Positions 5,988 to 13,590 of a stretch of 14,833 nt of DNA are shown in pieces. The notes below the pieces were generated by a model. It had not been told where the DNA came from, did not search any database, and saw only the letters and a list, made by a program, of their open reading frames with translations. The translations under genes and the position numbers were made by a program. Source of the DNA: Candidatus Eiseniibacteriota bacterium (GTDB lineage: Bacteria > Joyebacterota > Joyebacteria > Joyebacterales > Joyebacteraceae); contig DAOWER010000184.1 of assembly GCA_030638405.1 (NCBI GenBank), forward strand, positions 1 through 14,833, given 5' to 3'. Position 1 is the stretch's first letter, and every line of letters starts with the position of its first letter.

Positions 5988-6218
5988 GGCAGCTGGAGGC
6001 TCCATCAACCCGGGCGGGATCCGGCCCTAGATACCGTTCAAGAAGCTCGGGCACCCCATAACATGGCACTCTGGTCAAGAACGTCGAGGCACGGCATAGC
6101 GGGCTGGATGGTAGGGGGAATCGCTTCGGCGGCGAGCAACGTCGCATCTGGCATCTACGTCTACAGGATCGAGTCAGCAGGCGAGAGCGTCTCGGGCCGG
6201 ATAGTGGTTGTGCGGTAG
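5988..6218 (+). pseudogene. Remnant of a FlgD-Ig type C-terminal tail of a secreted protein
   Basis: The last 24 codons before TAG at 6216-6218 read ASGIYVYRIESAGESVSG then RIVVVR. This is the ending of the FlgD-like Ig domain used as a C-terminal tail on many secreted proteins of the Bacteroidetes superphylum (usual form VASGVYFYRL...). Upstream, in a shifted frame, LVKNVEARHSGLDGRGNR resembles the earlier part of that domain (LV...G.H...WDG). Still earlier, INPGGIR resembles the FNPATTIRY strand. The pieces are separated by stop codons and at least two frame changes, and no passenger domain remains. A perfect hairpin follows 34 bases after the stop codon, as expected for the terminator of the lost gene. 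Confidence 0.6.
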
Positions 6219-6251
6219 ACGCTGCGGGGGATCACTACTGGTGGGGATCAG

Positions 6252-6283
6252 AACGGCCGCCGGTTCAGAACCGGCGGCCGTTT
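6252..6283. terminator. Perfect 14-bp hairpin, probably a bidirectional terminator
   Basis: AACGGCCGCCGGTT (6252-6265) and AACCGGCGGCCGTT (6269-6282) pair perfectly around the loop CAG, followed on the + strand by TTT. It lies between the + strand tail remnant (stop at 6218) and the - strand hemerythrin gene (stop at 6314), so it can serve both. The T run is short. Confidence 0.75.
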
Positions 6284-6313
6284 CAGTATGGTCCCATGGC
6301 GGGACTGCGGGAG

Positions 6314-6742
6314 CTAGGCGTCTTCCTCGAGCACCACGCCCGTCCGCCTGAGGAAGGCCCCGAACTGCTGGTCGACGGCCTCGATGTGCTTGAGGAAGAG
6401 ATTGATGAGCATGGTATTGATAGCCTCCGCGAGAGAGGCGGTGGCCCCTTCTTCCTGGAAATCCTCGCCGAGGTTCGCGAGCGTGCTCGTGAACTTGACG
6501 TGCTCCTTGAGGTGCGGCTCAAGCCCGGGGTAGCTGTTCGCTCTCATGTGCTTCTCTTCGGTCTTGAAGTGGAAGTCCATGTAGTCGGCCAGGAAATCGA
6601 GAGTCCCCGCGATCTCACTCGGGCCGTGATGAGCGGCCACGGCCTCCGAGAACTCGGCGAGGTGCTTGAGCAGCATCTTGTGCTGGTCGTCGATCAGGGA
6701 AACGCCGACCGACAGGTTGTCATTCCACAGCGACTTGGCCAT
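6314..6742 (-). CDS. Bacteriohemerythrin
   Basis: The product is a cytoplasmic single-domain hemerythrin of 142 residues that binds O2 reversibly at a non-heme di-iron site. All seven ligands are visible: His21 (DDQHKMLL), His58 and Glu62 (HFKTEEKH), His77 and His81 (HLKEH), His119 and Asp124 (HIEAVD). Their spacing is that of characterised bacteriohemerythrins, as are the length and the N-terminal WNDNLSVGVSLID. The start at 6742 has GGAG about 11 bases upstream and an AGGA directly before the ATG. Nothing is fused to it, so oxygen storage, delivery or detoxification is more likely than a signalling role. The gene stands alone, divergent from the beta-helix gene at 7006, and ends at the 6252-6283 hairpin. 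Confidence 0.95.
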   Translation of the reverse strand: MAKSLWNDNLSVGVSLIDDQHKMLLKHLAEFSEAVAAHHGPSEIAGTLDFLADYMDFHFKTEEKHMRANSYPGLEPHLKEHVKFTSTLANLGEDFQEEGATASLAEAINTMLINLFLKHIEAVDQQFGAFLRRTGVVLEEDA

Positions 6743-6790
6743 TCCTGGTCCGTCTCCTTTCCAAACAGGTTCGTCTGTAGTCGATGCTCA

Positions 6791-6819
6791 ATGATATGGG
6801 CTTTGGCGGCCGAATCCAA
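6791..6819 (-). promoter_or_regulatory. Sigma-70-type promoter for the bacteriohemerythrin gene
   Basis: On the - strand, TTGGAT (6819-6814), 17 bases, TATCAT (6796-6791), about 48 bases upstream of the start codon. No regulator site is evident. Confidence 0.5.
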
Positions 6820-6935
6820 CCCCGGACTGGGCCGGTCGGGGGGCGGGTTTGGCCGCGCCGACGAGACGGGCGGGGCGCGGGCGCGGCCATCCCGAGGGCA
6901 CGCGAGCAGGGCGCGGCCTCCACCCGGGCCCGTCC

Positions 6936-6965
6936 TTGACGGACGACGGACGCTGCGACTATCAT
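6936..6965 (+). promoter_or_regulatory. Sigma-70-type promoter for the beta-helix gene
   Basis: TTGACG (6936-6941), 18 bases, TATCAT (6960-6965). It lies about 40 bases upstream of the GTG start at 7006 and is divergent from the hemerythrin promoter. The ~115 bases between the two are very GC-rich and show no gene. Confidence 0.5.
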
Positions 6966-7005
6966 GACGAGCCATCGGCAATTCCCCACCAAGAGGAGGT
7001 GTCAC

Positions 7006-8091
7006 GTGAGAAGAGCTATAGCAGCGATCGCCGTTATGCTTGCCACGGCCCCCATCGCGCTTGCCGTCACCCACCACGTCGACTGGAGCGGAGGCGGCGA
7101 CTACCTGACCATCCAGGAGGGCATGGACGCCGCCAGCCACGGCGACACGGTCCTGGTCGCATCCGGAACCTACACCGGACCGGGCAACCGCAACCTCTCG
7201 GTCACCTCGAAGAGCATCGTGATCATGTCCGAATCCGGACTGGGCAGCACCATCATCGACTGCGAGAGCGTTGACCGAGCCTTCTACTTCCGCAGCACGG
7301 GGCAGGACACTTCGCTCGTCATCAAGGGGTTCTGGATCAGAAACGGCTACACGAACGACTACAACGGCGCAGGGATCATCTTCCACGGAGTGGGCGCCAT
7401 CGTCGAGGACTGCCTGTTCACCGACTGCGTGGCCTCACACAACGGCGGCGCGCTGTCCGTGGGATACAACTCCTACCCCATCCCCGTGAAGGTGCGAAAC
7501 TGCGTGTTCGAGCGCAACACGGCGACCTACAGAGGCGGAGCCGCGCTCGTCGACCACGGCTCGGCGGCCTTTCGGCGGTGCCTGTTCCGCGACAACTGGA
7601 CAACGGGGACAGGTCACTACTCCTACGGTGGAGGCGCCGTTAACATGAACTGGATCGACACCGGTGAACGGCCGTGCGAGTGCCACATTTCCAGATGCAC
7701 GTTCGTCGGCAACAGCTCGCCGGGGAACGGGAGCGCGGTGCACGCCAACGAATCGGTCGTGCAAGCTTCCGTGAGCCAGTGCACCATTGCCTTCAACTCG
7801 GGAGTCACCTACGCGTTCTACTCCGACCCGATGTTCGAGAGCCTGACCGTCTCGAACATCTACGGCAACGAGGGCGGTGACGTAGCGCCGGGCTACTCCA
7901 CACTGGTAGACGGTGACCCCCTGTTCTGTGACCTTGCCTACGGCGACATCAGCCTCTGCTCCAACTCCCCCTGTCTGCCGGGGAACAACACCTACGGCGT
8001 GCTCATCGGCTTTGCAGACCAGGGCTGCCCCGAGTGCGATAGCGCCGTCAGGGAATCGTCCTGGGGCAAGATCAAGGCTCTCTACCGGTAG
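7006..8091 (+). CDS. Secreted right-handed parallel beta-helix protein with C-terminal WGKIKALYR tail
   Basis: The product is a secreted beta-helix protein of 361 residues. The GTG start at 7006 is chosen because AGGAGG lies six bases upstream and a signal peptide begins there (MRRAIAAIAV to IALA, cut before VTHHVDW); the ATG at 6964 lies inside the promoter. After the opening DYLTIQEGMDAASHGDTVLV, which is typical of this fold, come short repeats of the type NGGALSV, YRGGAALV, GGGAVNMN and GNGSAVHA, alternating with CxFxxN strands. This is the ladder of a pectate-lyase-like parallel beta-helix. SPCLPGNNTYGVLIG near the end is a recurrent closing segment in such proteins. No enzyme active site is evident, so a surface or adhesive role is as likely as polysaccharide cleavage. 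The last residues, SAVRESSWGKIKALYR, carry the tail shared with the proteins at 1618-2247 and 11242-12075. The next gene starts 75 bases downstream on the same strand. Confidence 0.9.
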   Translation: MRRAIAAIAVMLATAPIALAVTHHVDWSGGGDYLTIQEGMDAASHGDTVLVASGTYTGPGNRNLSVTSKSIVIMSESGLGSTIIDCESVDRAFYFRSTGQDTSLVIKGFWIRNGYTNDYNGAGIIFHGVGAIVEDCLFTDCVASHNGGALSVGYNSYPIPVKVRNCVFERNTATYRGGAALVDHGSAAFRRCLFRDNWTTGTGHYSYGGGAVNMNWIDTGERPCECHISRCTFVGNSSPGNGSAVHANESVVQASVSQCTIAFNSGVTYAFYSDPMFESLTVSNIYGNEGGDVAPGYSTLVDGDPLFCDLAYGDISLCSNSPCLPGNNTYGVLIGFADQGCPECDSAVRESSWGKIKALYR

Positions 8092-8166
8092 CCGGCGACC
8101 GGGCCGGTTCATTCCGCCCAAGCGGGGCTTGCCTCTCTTCATTGGCGGTCTTCCAAGGAGAGTCTC

Positions 8167-10854
8167 ATGACAGCACGAACCCCGACGGTCACCGCGGCCC
8201 TTCTGCTCGCCGTGCTCGTGTCGCTGCCTGGCGAGGCCGCTGCGGAGTGGACGTGGCCCCCCAACGAAGAGATTGCGGACAGCATCGAAGAGAACCTCTC
8301 GCGGCACTTCGAGGACGGCGAGCTCCGTGCATACCTGGAGGGCGCAAGCGCAGAGGAGAGGGAGGCCGTAGAGTTCCTGCTGGCCTGGCTTCCCCCCTCC
8401 GATCTGGGTGCGCTACCGGCGGACGTGCTCATCGAGAACGTTGAGCTGGCGCTGGCGAGCTGGCACGAGGCTCCGTGGAGCGACGAGATCGACCCCTACA
8501 TCTTCCACACCTACATCCTCCCCCATCGCGTGACTCAGGAGCCCGTCCAGCGGTGGCGGCCGAAGCTCAGCGAGTTGACGACGCCGCGCGTCGCCGACAT
8601 GGACCTCGAACAGGCCGCACTCGAGATCAACCGCTTCGCTCGCGAGTGGGTGACCTACAAGCCCAGCTCCCGGCGCGACCAGGGCCCTCTCACGACCATG
8701 GAGCGCGGCATCGGACGCTGCGAGGAGGAGATGATCTTCACCATCTGCGCGCTGCGGAGCGCCGGCGTCCCCGCGCGCTACTGCGCCGCGCCCTGCTGGT
8801 GCACCGGCGACGGCAACCACGCGTGGACGGAGGTCTACGCCGGCAAGGAGCAGGGCTGGCGCTACATCGGCTCGTGCGAGCCCGCCGCCTGCCTGGACCA
8901 GGCCTGGTTCACTCGCATCGCCCGCAGGACCGGCGCCGTGCTCTCCGCCGGCTACGGTGAAGCGCCGGTTCCGAACGAGTACGCGGAGACGCTGTACGCC
9001 CAAGCCGACGGCGTCACAACGCTCAACTCTATCGGCGTCTACAGCGACCCCGGAACGCTGGTTCTTGCGTACCCTGCTGGCCACGCCCCACCGGACGGGT
9101 CGGAGGGCGTACCGGCCGAAGCGGCCGAGGAAGCAGACGAAGGCGAGATGGAAGAGCCACCCGAGGCCCACGTCCATACCTTCAACTGGGGCGGAGCACA
9201 GCCGCTCGTGCGCCAGCCGCTCGGAGACGAGATCCTTCTCGGACCGGGCGACTACCTGGTCACGGCCGAGATCGACAGCGCGCCCTGGTCGGCGCTCGTG
9301 TCGATCCGTCCGGAGCAGAAGACGATGCTCGAGCTCGCTCCCGGCTTCGCCGCGCTGGACGACCCGGTCTGGCTCCGCTACCCGATGCCCCCGGAGGACG
9401 ACACGAAGGGTTGCCCGATCGACGAGGACGACCCGGTCTGGCTCCGCCATCAGAGGGACATCGCGCGGAGAGACCTGGACCGCTGCAAGCAGTCGCGCCC
9501 GCCGAGTGAGTGGGTCGAGTTCCTCGCGGGACGCCCCGCGGCCGGGGAGCTCAGTGAAAAGATCGAGCTGGCGGGCCCGCTGACGGACGGCTGGACGTCG
9601 GCCGTCCTTGCCTCCACCGGGGATACACTGGAAGCGGCCGCCGACCTTCTTCTGGAGATGGACATCAAGGACTTCTACGAGATGGACCCCGAGGACCTGC
9701 CCGCCGTGCTCGGCGAGGTCGTCCGCGTCCGGGGCACGGCCGCCGCGCCGGACAGCCTCTGGGGCAAGTACGTGCTCTCGCCGCGCCTCTACTTCCAGGA
9801 GGGCACAATGAGGTGGTGGACGGACGTGCCGTGGCTCGGGGCACACGGCGACACGCCCGCCGCCGCGGACCTGCTGGACGCCTTACGCGAGCACGTGAAC
9901 AGGCTGGAGACGACCCGGCTGGGTTCGGTGGCGACTCCCGAGAACACCTGGCGGGCGGGTCACGCGTCCCCCCCAAGCGCGCGAGCGTGTCTCGTCGGTG
10001 TGCTGCGCCGCCACGGGATCCCGGCGAGAGCGGAGATGGGCGTCGACTACGTCGAGGCGTGGGAGGACGACACCTGGACGAGACTCGTGCCTTTTGAGGA
10101 GGACGCCGAGAAGGAGACCGAGACCGGAGAAGACGCTCCGGAGGAAGGCTACCTGGCCGTGAGCTACTTCGACCAGGGCTCGCCGCTCACTGGTGTCGAG
10201 ACGTGGAGGCAGACGCGGTTGACGCGCTTCCGCGAGGGGCATTTCCAGACCTGGTATTTGGGGCAGCTCTCTGAGGGAGACGGCCTCGTCGAGTGGTCGC
10301 TGCCCCCGGACGAGTACTGGCTCTTCGGCGGCCTCAGGAATCCCAGAGGAGAGCCGCGGCTCGTCGCTCGCCAGGTGGTCATCGCACCGGGTGATTCGAT
10401 GTACTTCGACATGGACGTGGGCATCCCCCTGGCCGAGTGGGAACCTGCCGACCTCGTCCAGAAAGAATGGGATCCCGACGCCCCGGTCGAGGTCACACGG
10501 AATGGGATCGCCACACCGCTGGACGACATCGCCGACGGTACGAGGCTCTTCGTTCTCTCTCTGACGGGGCACGAGGCGTCGTTCAGGCATCTGTCCGCAC
10601 TCGACGCCGTTGACTGGGAGGCGCTGGGTGTCTCGTTCGTGCAGATCGAGGTGAGCGGGCTCCCGGACCACCCGACGGGTCCGTCCGCTGTCACACTGGA
10701 CGTCTCGACGGCGGAGGACGTCTTCGGGGTCAAGAGACCGAAGGACCAGCTGCCACTGACCATTCTGCTGAACGAGTCGGACGGGACACTGGTCTGGTTC
10801 AGGGGACTGCGCCACGACATGGCCCAGCACCTGCAGAGGGTGCTCGCGGAATAG
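8167..10854 (+). CDS. Large secreted transglutaminase-like protein with degraded second core and thioredoxin-like C-terminus
   Basis: The product is 895 residues, exported by a signal peptide (1-26, cut after GEAAA). The start at 8167 has AAGGAG seven bases upstream. Residues ~150-250 are a transglutaminase/papain-like core: Cys185 in GIGRCEEEMIF, the GVPARY turn, and His218 in GNHAWTEVY. The third residue would fall in GSCEPA (236-238), where the usual Asp is absent and Glu238 may substitute. Residues ~530-645 resemble the second half of Bacteroidetes proteins of this type (YVLSPRL). They repeat the core outline, ending GVLRRHGIPARAEMGVDY, but have no Cys/His pair in place. Residues ~775-895 look like a thioredoxin/redoxin fold without CxxC. 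Acidic linkers (308-335, 643-660) separate the parts. DDPVWLR occurs twice (398-404 and 421-427). Such proteins may act as peptidases or cross-linkers in the envelope. The C-terminus lacks the W-x-x-I-K tail. It may be co-transcribed with the beta-helix gene. Confidence 0.85.
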   Translation: MTARTPTVTAALLLAVLVSLPGEAAAEWTWPPNEEIADSIEENLSRHFEDGELRAYLEGASAEEREAVEFLLAWLPPSDLGALPADVLIENVELALASWHEAPWSDEIDPYIFHTYILPHRVTQEPVQRWRPKLSELTTPRVADMDLEQAALEINRFAREWVTYKPSSRRDQGPLTTMERGIGRCEEEMIFTICALRSAGVPARYCAAPCWCTGDGNHAWTEVYAGKEQGWRYIGSCEPAACLDQAWFTRIARRTGAVLSAGYGEAPVPNEYAETLYAQADGVTTLNSIGVYSDPGTLVLAYPAGHAPPDGSEGVPAEAAEEADEGEMEEPPEAHVHTFNWGGAQPLVRQPLGDEILLGPGDYLVTAEIDSAPWSALVSIRPEQKTMLELAPGFAALDDPVWLRYPMPPEDDTKGCPIDEDDPVWLRHQRDIARRDLDRCKQSRPPSEWVEFLAGRPAAGELSEKIELAGPLTDGWTSAVLASTGDTLEAAADLLLEMDIKDFYEMDPEDLPAVLGEVVRVRGTAAAPDSLWGKYVLSPRLYFQEGTMRWWTDVPWLGAHGDTPAAADLLDALREHVNRLETTRLGSVATPENTWRAGHASPPSARACLVGVLRRHGIPARAEMGVDYVEAWEDDTWTRLVPFEEDAEKETETGEDAPEEGYLAVSYFDQGSPLTGVETWRQTRLTRFREGHFQTWYLGQLSEGDGLVEWSLPPDEYWLFGGLRNPRGEPRLVARQVVIAPGDSMYFDMDVGIPLAEWEPADLVQKEWDPDAPVEVTRNGIATPLDDIADGTRLFVLSLTGHEASFRHLSALDAVDWEALGVSFVQIEVSGLPDHPTGPSAVTLDVSTAEDVFGVKRPKDQLPLTILLNESDGTLVWFRGLRHDMAQHLQRVLAE

Positions 10855-10862
10855 TGCTAGAA

Positions 10863-10879
10863 GTGCCCAGAACGGGCAC
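10863..10879 (+). terminator. Weak hairpin after the transglutaminase-like gene
   Basis: GTGCCC (10863-10868) pairs with GGGCAC (10874-10879) around a five-base loop, nine bases after the stop codon. No T run follows. It is a terminator candidate by position only. Confidence 0.3.
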
Positions 10880-10967
10880 CACAGGCAGTTTCAGGCAGAG
10901 TACGCGGGCCGGCCCACGCACGATCGCCGAGCGCTGCGCCGCCGACATGATTGTTGTTCAAAATTGC

Positions 10968-10996
10968 TTGACGTCTTGACGTATAGGAGCTAAACT
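10968..10996 (+). promoter_or_regulatory. Sigma-70-type promoter for the propeller-like gene
   Basis: TTGACG (10968-10973), 17 bases, TAAACT (10991-10996), in a locally A/T-rich stretch. A second TTGACG overlaps at 10976-10981. The predicted transcript has a leader of about 240 bases before the start codon at 11242. Confidence 0.6.
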
Positions 10997-11002
10997 GGTG
11001 TT

Positions 11003-11241
11003 CGCCGTACCGATTCGACCAAGGCAATCACATAATAACGGCTTCACCCGCACAGTCATTCCCTGATCCGCTTCCAACAGGCGGCGGGCTAGTTTGTCGG
11101 CACTTATCAAGATGCAGGGGTTTCGCCTGTTCGTGCGAGCCTCCGGCACGAGAGGGGGTGATCGATGAGCTCAGCTGTGAAGAACAGGTCTTGTTGTGAT
11201 TGAGACCGTGTCCAGCTTGAGGCGTATGCAAGGGAGAGGTC
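11003..11241 (+). other. Long untranslated leader
   Basis: No ORF with a ribosome binding site lies here, apart from the AGGGAGAGG just before the ATG at 11242. The leader contains paired segments such as GTGCGAGCC and GGCACGAG (about 11133-11153). I could not match it to a known riboswitch. Confidence 0.35.
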
Positions 11242-12075
11242 ATGAGAACAGCGCTTTGTATTGTGTTCGTGTTCGCACTCGCCATGGCGAGCTTCGCAGG
11301 AACGAACGATTACGCAAGTCCCGGCACGTCGCACGCGACCGACGGCGATTTCCCCCTCCTCTACTCGTTCCCTCTGGAAGGTGATGCGCATTGCGTCGGC
11401 CTCGGCTTCGATGGGAACTACATCTGGGTCAGTGCCGGTGACTACACCACCGGGATCTGCCAGTTCTACCTCTATGACGACATGGGCAACCTGATGTTCA
11501 CGTTCCCGCAGCTCGCGGGCGCGACGGGCTGGGGTCACCGCGACATGTGTTTCGACGGCACCTACATGTTCGGGAGCTACAGCACCGAGATTCACGCCTT
11601 CGACACGATGGGCAACTACGCGGGCTTCTTCAACGGACCGGGAATCTCCCCGTGCCGCGCTCTCGCGTACGACGGCACCTACTTCTATACGAGCGGCTTC
11701 AGCGAGCCCATCTGGCGCGGCCAGTGGGACGGCGTATGGGGCAGCACACCCGCCTGGGTGCAGATTGCGCCCGCGATCAGTGGCTGCTACGGAATGGCCT
11801 ACGACTGGTATAACAGCTGCTTGTGGGTGAGCACGGCGGACTACTCGGGCGACATCCTCCAGTTCGCCCTGGACGGCAGCCCGCTGGGGACGTACACCAC
11901 GCTGCCCGAGTACGACATCATGGGCGGGTGCTCGATGGCCGCCACTGGATCGTGGGGCATGGTGTACGCGGTCCTGATGCAGTTCGATCCGGACACGGTG
12001 GTGCTCTACGACGTGGGATCGTCCACCGCCGTCGAGCCCACGAGTTGGAGCGCCATCAAGGCGATGTACCAGTAG
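11242..12075 (+). CDS. Secreted propeller-like protein with C-terminal WSAIKAMYQ tail
   Basis: The product is a secreted protein of 277 residues. The start has GGAGAGG four bases upstream and opens a short signal peptide (MRTALCIVFVFALAMASFA, then GTNDY). The mature part is built from repeats of about 40-50 residues with the pattern [GD]-x-[FY]-D-G-x-Y-x-[FW]-x-S: FDGNYIWVSAGDY, FDGTYMFGSYS, YDGTYFYTSGF, YDWYNSCLWVSTADY. This is the spacing of beta-propeller blades. Each is followed by I-x-x-[FY]-x-x-x-G strands (HAFDTMGNYAG, LQFALDGSPLG). No catalytic motif is seen, so ligand binding or a structural surface role is plausible. The final residues, SSTAVEPTSWSAIKAMYQ, carry the tail shared with two other secreted proteins in the window; this copy has Ser for Gly and Gln for Arg. 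The gene stands alone behind its own promoter. Confidence 0.85.
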   Translation: MRTALCIVFVFALAMASFAGTNDYASPGTSHATDGDFPLLYSFPLEGDAHCVGLGFDGNYIWVSAGDYTTGICQFYLYDDMGNLMFTFPQLAGATGWGHRDMCFDGTYMFGSYSTEIHAFDTMGNYAGFFNGPGISPCRALAYDGTYFYTSGFSEPIWRGQWDGVWGSTPAWVQIAPAISGCYGMAYDWYNSCLWVSTADYSGDILQFALDGSPLGTYTTLPEYDIMGGCSMAATGSWGMVYAVLMQFDPDTVVLYDVGSSTAVEPTSWSAIKAMYQ

Positions 12076-12177
12076 CATCGAAGCACTGCTGTCGACTCAC
12101 ACTGCTGCCGCCTCACGGGCAGCGCCGACAGCCGAAACAACGGAAGGAGCTCGGTCCGCATGGGCCGGGCTTCTTCC

Positions 12178-12206
12178 TGTCTGACACCTGCTGCGTCGGG
12201 TATACT
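12178..12206 (+). promoter_or_regulatory. Possible promoter for the aldo/keto reductase gene
   Basis: A good -10 box TATACT (12201-12206) lies about 115 bases before the GTG at 12322. The -35 region at 17-base spacing (TGTCTG) is poor, and the better TGACAC is too close. The call rests on the -10 box only. Confidence 0.35.
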
Positions 12207-12321
12207 GAGAGACACTCTAGCTTCCGTGTGGACTCCGCCGGCTCGAGGCCTCCCGGGACATCGCCGGCAGCAGGCTTCCCCGGACTCCAACAGCGGGAAG
12301 CCGATTCGGAGGTGGCACGCT

Positions 12322-13569
12322 GTGCTCTACCGCAAGATGGACAGCACAGGCGAGGAACTCTCGATACTGGGGTTCGGATGCATGCGGCTGCCGCAGAAGG
12401 GCGGCCGCATCGACGAGGAACGCGCCACGCGCCAGCTCCGCCACGCCATCGACCGCGGAGTCAACTACGTGGACACGGCCGTCCCCTATCACATGGGGAC
12501 GTGCGAGCCGTTCGTGGGGCGCGCTCTGTCGTCCGGGTACCGCGACAGGGTCAAGCTGGCGACCAAGCTTCCCCCCTGGGAGACGAACACGCGTGAGGAC
12601 ATGGACCGCATCCTGGGCGAGCAGCTCGACAGGCTGCAGACAGACCACATCGACTACTACCTCGTTCACGCACTGGATGGGAACAGCTGGGTCAAGATGC
12701 GGGACCTCGGCGTCCTGGACTTCCTCGAGCGGGCGAAGAGCGACGGCCGCATCATGCACGCGGGCTTCTCTTTCCACGGCGACCTGCCGGCGTTCAAGGA
12801 GATCATCGACGCCTGGGGGTGGCAGTTCTGCCAGATCCAGTACAACTACCTCGACGAGAAGTTCCAGGCGGGTACGGAGGGGCTCGAGTACGCGGCCGCG
12901 AAGGGTCTGGGGACCATCGTGATGGAGGGCCTGAGAGGCGGGCTGCTCGGCCGGAACGTCCCGCCGGAGGTCCGGCGCATCTGGGACGAGGCCGACGTGA
13001 AGAGGACCCCGGCGGAATGGGCCCTGCGCTGGGTCTGGAACAGGCCGGAGGTTCACGTCATCCTTTCCGGCATGAACGACGAGGGTCACATTGCGGAGAA
13101 CCTGCGCATCGCGGACGAGGCGCCGCCGGACTCGCTGACAGACAGGGAGCTGGAGCTCGTGCGGAGGGTCGCCGGGACGTACCGCGGCCTCATGAAGTCC
13201 GACTGCACCGGCTGCAGGTACTGCCTCCCCTGCCCCGCCGGCGTGGCCATCCCGGACTGCCTCCAGGGCTACAACAACAAGCACGCGCTCCGGGACAAGC
13301 GCGCGGGAATGATGTACGCGCTCTTCGTCGGAGGGGCCTTCTCCGGAACGCCCGCGCTCGCATCGCTCTGCACGGAGTGCGGGACCTGCCTCCCGAAGTG
13401 TCCCCAGAATGTCCCGGTCCCCGAGCTCCTCAAGGAGGTGGCCGCAGACTTCGAGGGTCCGCTCTTCCCCGTGAAGACTTGGCTCCTCAAGCGGATGATG
13501 GCCGTCGGACAATGGCGGGGAAAGCGGGGACTCGCGCGGGCGGGTCAGTCGAGCAGTCAGGATCCTTGA
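12322..13569 (+). CDS. Aldo/keto reductase with C-terminal 2x[4Fe-4S] motifs
   Basis: The product is a cytoplasmic oxidoreductase of 415 residues. The GTG at 12322 is chosen because GGAGG lies nine bases upstream and the family's usual start (LYRKMDSTGEELSILGFGCM) begins there; the open frame further upstream is not protein-like. Residues 1-285 are an aldo/keto reductase barrel with the catalytic tetrad Asp51, Tyr56, Lys82 and His116. Near the C-terminus are two cysteine clusters: CTGCRYCLPCP (Cys295, 298, 301, 304) and CTECGTCLPKCP (Cys350, 353, 356, 360). These should hold two [4Fe-4S] centres. This is the widespread family annotated as 4Fe-4S-binding aldo/keto reductase. The electron partner and substrate are unknown. 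The NADPH-binding end is shortened, as usual for the family. The gene converges on the carbamoyltransferase, with 21 bases between stop codons. Confidence 0.93.
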   Translation: MLYRKMDSTGEELSILGFGCMRLPQKGGRIDEERATRQLRHAIDRGVNYVDTAVPYHMGTCEPFVGRALSSGYRDRVKLATKLPPWETNTREDMDRILGEQLDRLQTDHIDYYLVHALDGNSWVKMRDLGVLDFLERAKSDGRIMHAGFSFHGDLPAFKEIIDAWGWQFCQIQYNYLDEKFQAGTEGLEYAAAKGLGTIVMEGLRGGLLGRNVPPEVRRIWDEADVKRTPAEWALRWVWNRPEVHVILSGMNDEGHIAENLRIADEAPPDSLTDRELELVRRVAGTYRGLMKSDCTGCRYCLPCPAGVAIPDCLQGYNNKHALRDKRAGMMYALFVGGAFSGTPALASLCTECGTCLPKCPQNVPVPELLKEVAADFEGPLFPVKTWLLKRMMAVGQWRGKRGLARAGQSSSQDP

Positions 13570-13590
13570 GGCTCTGCAAGAACTCGTGGC

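Noticed and set aside
6314..6742. Bacteriohemerythrin as a novelty
   Set aside because: All ligands, length and spacing are those of a standard family member.
8087..8140. Inverted repeats between the beta-helix and transglutaminase-like genes as a terminator
   Set aside because: The stems are short and imperfect and no T run follows. Co-transcription is as likely.
8413..9846. Long - strand open frame of 477 codons within the transglutaminase-like gene
   Set aside because: It is Arg/Ala-rich shadow sequence opposite a gene with signal peptide and domains.
11040..11160. Cyclic di-GMP riboswitch in the leader of the propeller-like gene
   Set aside because: A GCCTCCGGC segment resembles part of the motif, but the other conserved bases of that class are absent.
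11107..12078. - strand open frame of 323 codons opposite the propeller-like gene
   Set aside because: The + strand has the signal peptide, ribosome binding site, blade repeats and shared tail; this frame has none.
12217..13512. Long - strand open frame of 431 codons opposite the aldo/keto reductase
   Set aside because: It is a shadow of a well-conserved gene and contains no recognisable motif.
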